A stretch of DNA of 6,485 nucleotides from Clostridia bacterium (lineage in GTDB: Bacteria; Bacillota; Clostridia; Christensenellales; Borkfalkiaceae). The position numbers and the translations under genes were made by a program. Below, in pieces: positions 5,075 through 6,485 of this stretch (position 1 is the first letter of the stretch; the number at the start of each line of letters is the position of its first letter). The notes below the pieces were generated by a model, which saw only the letters and a list, made by a program, of their open reading frames with translations, had not been told where the DNA came from and searched no databases. The stretch covers positions 1 to 6,485 of the forward strand of contig JAGCLN010000059.1 of assembly GCA_017646945.1 (NCBI GenBank), written 5' to 3'.

Positions 5075-6485
5075 TTAGTTATCTTCGTCTGGCGATGCCT
5101 TTCTAAAGGACGAGAAGAGTAGTTTGTTAAGGTTGCTAAGCGGTTGATTGAGTAACAGGTTGAGTTCGATAATCGCAAAAAGGATAAGCGGATATTCCCA
5201 GTTTTCCATAGTGAGCGGGAACAACGGCGTAAGACCAAAGAAATTATCTATGTGTAGCGTTACCGACGTGTCTAACAAGAAGACTACCCAAACCGCCATA
5301 ATTACGATTATTATCATTAAGATAATAGCTCTTAAAAGGTTATAAGGTTTACATACCTTGTGTAAGTAAACGACGCCACCTAACGTGAACGCAACGACTT
5401 GCATAGTCATAGTAAACTCATCGCTTGGGAAAATACCGAATAAACTTATAACTTTAATAATATACAAGTTCATTAAAAGTATAAGTGCGCCAGGTATTGC
5501 GTTTGAGAAGATTGTGGTCAAGAAATCGCCTTCCACACGCTTTTCGTTTGGTTGAAGCGAAAGTGCTAACGACGCAAAACCTATAACGAAAAATTCAAGC
5601 ATCGTAAGGTGTTTTGTTTCGAAGGGGAAGGGGTGCATAGTCGCAATCGAAATAAACGCGAGAAGGGCGGTAAATATCGTTTTCATAAGGAAAAGCGATG
5701 CCGATTGCTGAATATTGTTAATAACTCGTCTACCTTCGGCAACTACCTTGGGCATTGAATTAAAGTTGTTATCTGCTAAAACGATATGAGCAACGCTCTT
5801 TGCCGCGTCTGCACCCGTTGCAACGGTGATGGAACAGTCCGCTTCGCGCATTGCCAAAATGTCGTTAACGCCGTCGCCCGTCATAGCAACGGTGTGTCCG
5901 CTCATTTTAAGCGCTTTTATAAGCACGCATTTTTGTTCGGGGGTTACTCTGCCAAATACCGTGTATTTGTTTGCGATTGACGCAACTTCCTTATCGGATA
6001 AGCCTTCTAAACTTATCCAGTTAGACGCTTTGTCAATACCCGCTCTTTTAGCAATTTCTGATACGGTTATGGGGTTATCACCCGAAATAACCTTGATTTC
6101 TACCGAGTTTTCTTTAAACCACTTGATAGTTTCAATCGCTTCAGGTCTTATATTGTCGCTTAAAACGATGAGTGCGATAGGTTTAAGGGTTGACGGCAAT
6201 TCGCCTTTGGAATTTATTTGCGCGGGCGAGTGAGCAAGTAATAGTACTCTGTTTCCGCGATTGATGTAGTGGTCCATTTGTTCGCGAATAAAGGGCGTAA
6301 GTTCTTTAAGTACGAACTCGGGCGCGCCTATCGCGTAAGTACCCATTTCGGAAAAAGTTACCGCGCTATACTTTCTTGCTGATGAGAAAGGTATATTCTT
6401 AATCGCAGTAAAAGTAGTTGTGGTTTGGTAGTGAGCGCGGAGCGCTGAAGAAGTTGCATTATTATCTGAGAACACGCTTTGAATA
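5075..6485 (-). CDS. Cation-transporting P-type ATPase, C-terminal part (CtpE/Exp7-like)
   Basis: This is a membrane pump that couples ATP hydrolysis to cation transport. Only about 470 C-terminal residues are present: the frame is open to the right edge, so the phosphorylated Asp (DKTG), the A domain and M1-M4 lie outside. A GTG at 6473-6475 is internal Val, not a start. Counting from that Val as residue 1, the nucleotide-binding domain ends with GAPE (50-53). The P domain has SGDNP (131-135), GRVTPEQK (175-182) and the magnesium-site TGDGVND (199-205). Six membrane segments follow at roughly 257-278, 292-308, 324-346, 356-374, 381-401 and 426-443, matching M5-M10. The run EGRRVINNIQQSASLFLMKT (247-266) entering M5 resembles the CtpE/Exp7 group; mycobacterial CtpE has been linked to calcium uptake. 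Calcium specificity here is inference, because M4 is not visible. Magnesium or other cation pumps remain possible. The tail (SPDEDN) is short and acidic. The gene converges on gyrA. Confidence 0.9.
   Translation of the reverse strand, partial: IQSVFSDNNATSSALRAHYQTTTTFTAIKNIPFSSARKYSAVTFSEMGTYAIGAPEFVLKELTPFIREQMDHYINRGNRVLLLAHSPAQINSKGELPSTLKPIALIVLSDNIRPEAIETIKWFKENSVEIKVISGDNPITVSEIAKRAGIDKASNWISLEGLSDKEVASIANKYTVFGRVTPEQKCVLIKALKMSGHTVAMTGDGVNDILAMREADCSITVATGADAAKSVAHIVLADNNFNSMPKVVAEGRRVINNIQQSASLFLMKTIFTALLAFISIATMHPFPFETKHLTMLEFFVIGFASLALSLQPNEKRVEGDFLTTIFSNAIPGALILLMNLYIIKVISLFGIFPSDEFTMTMQVVAFTLGGVVYLHKVCKPYNLLRAIILMIIIVIMAVWVVFLLDTSVTLHIDNFFGLTPLFPLTMENWEYPLILFAIIELNLLLNQPLSNLNKLLFSSFRKASPDEDN

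Noticed and set aside
5011..5238. 75-codon minus-strand frame overlapping the ATPase 3' end and both terminators
   Set aside because: It is out of frame with the ATPase, runs through two hairpin terminators and has no recognisable product.
5826..6233. 135-codon plus-strand open frame opposite the P-type ATPase
   Set aside because: It is fully antisense to the P domain, including TGDGVND and SGDNP, which dictate the sequence. The minus-strand reading is clearly the gene.
6473..6475. GTG as the start codon of the P-type ATPase
   Set aside because: The frame stays open to the window edge and the protein from here would lack the phosphorylation site and M1-M4. The codon is an internal valine of a gene cut by the window boundary.
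1..6485. tRNA, rRNA, CRISPR array, insertion sequence, or a novel defence or mobile system
   Set aside because: Coding sequence fills nearly the whole window. The two spacers (197 and 92 bases) contain no cloverleaf, regularly spaced repeats or transposase remnants.

Overview
The window looks like the chromosome of an AT-rich Firmicutes-type bacterium, most likely an uncultured Clostridia lineage. This is inferred from A+T-rich spacers, strong AGGAGG-type ribosome binding sites, a GyrB of Gram-positive length (636 aa, without the insertion found in enterobacterial GyrB) and heavy use of AGA, CTT and TTA codons. TGA is a genuine stop (it ends gyrB), so the standard code applies. Species and even order cannot be fixed from the sequence alone.

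Layout: (1) 1-321 is the 3' end of an unrecognised plus-strand gene, closed by a strong intrinsic terminator (320-347). (2) 322-518 is a 197-base intergenic region with an extended -10 promoter, a (CG)4-type alternating purine-pyrimidine tract in the promoter spacer, several inverted repeats and the gyrB ribosome binding site. (3) 519-4982 is the gyrB-gyrA operon, with 12 bases between the genes, encoding both subunits of DNA gyrase. (4) 4983-5074 is a convergent intergenic region holding two back-to-back hairpin terminators, one for each strand. (5) 5075-6485 is, on the minus strand, the C-terminal part of a cation-transporting P-type ATPase (probably the CtpE/Exp7-like group) that runs off the right edge of the window.

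GyrB supplies the ATPase and TOPRIM domains, and GyrA the DNA-cleaving tyrosine and the DNA-wrapping C-terminal pinwheel. Together they make the A2B2 enzyme that introduces negative supercoils. The gyrBA unit has its own promoter and terminators on both sides. The gene directly upstream of gyrB is not recF or remB, so the pair appears detached from the usual dnaA-dnaN-recF-gyrB cluster. The ATPase is convergent and functionally unrelated.

No undescribed multi-gene system is visible; this is mostly housekeeping sequence. The most interesting point is the gyrB promoter, where a potential Z-DNA tract lies directly against the -10 box of the gene controlling supercoiling. Next come a few unusual residues in the gyrase subunits: Glu in place of an ATP-site Lys, a four-Cys cluster beside the TOPRIM domain, Tyr-Arg-Tyr at the cleavage site, and His in the GyrA box.
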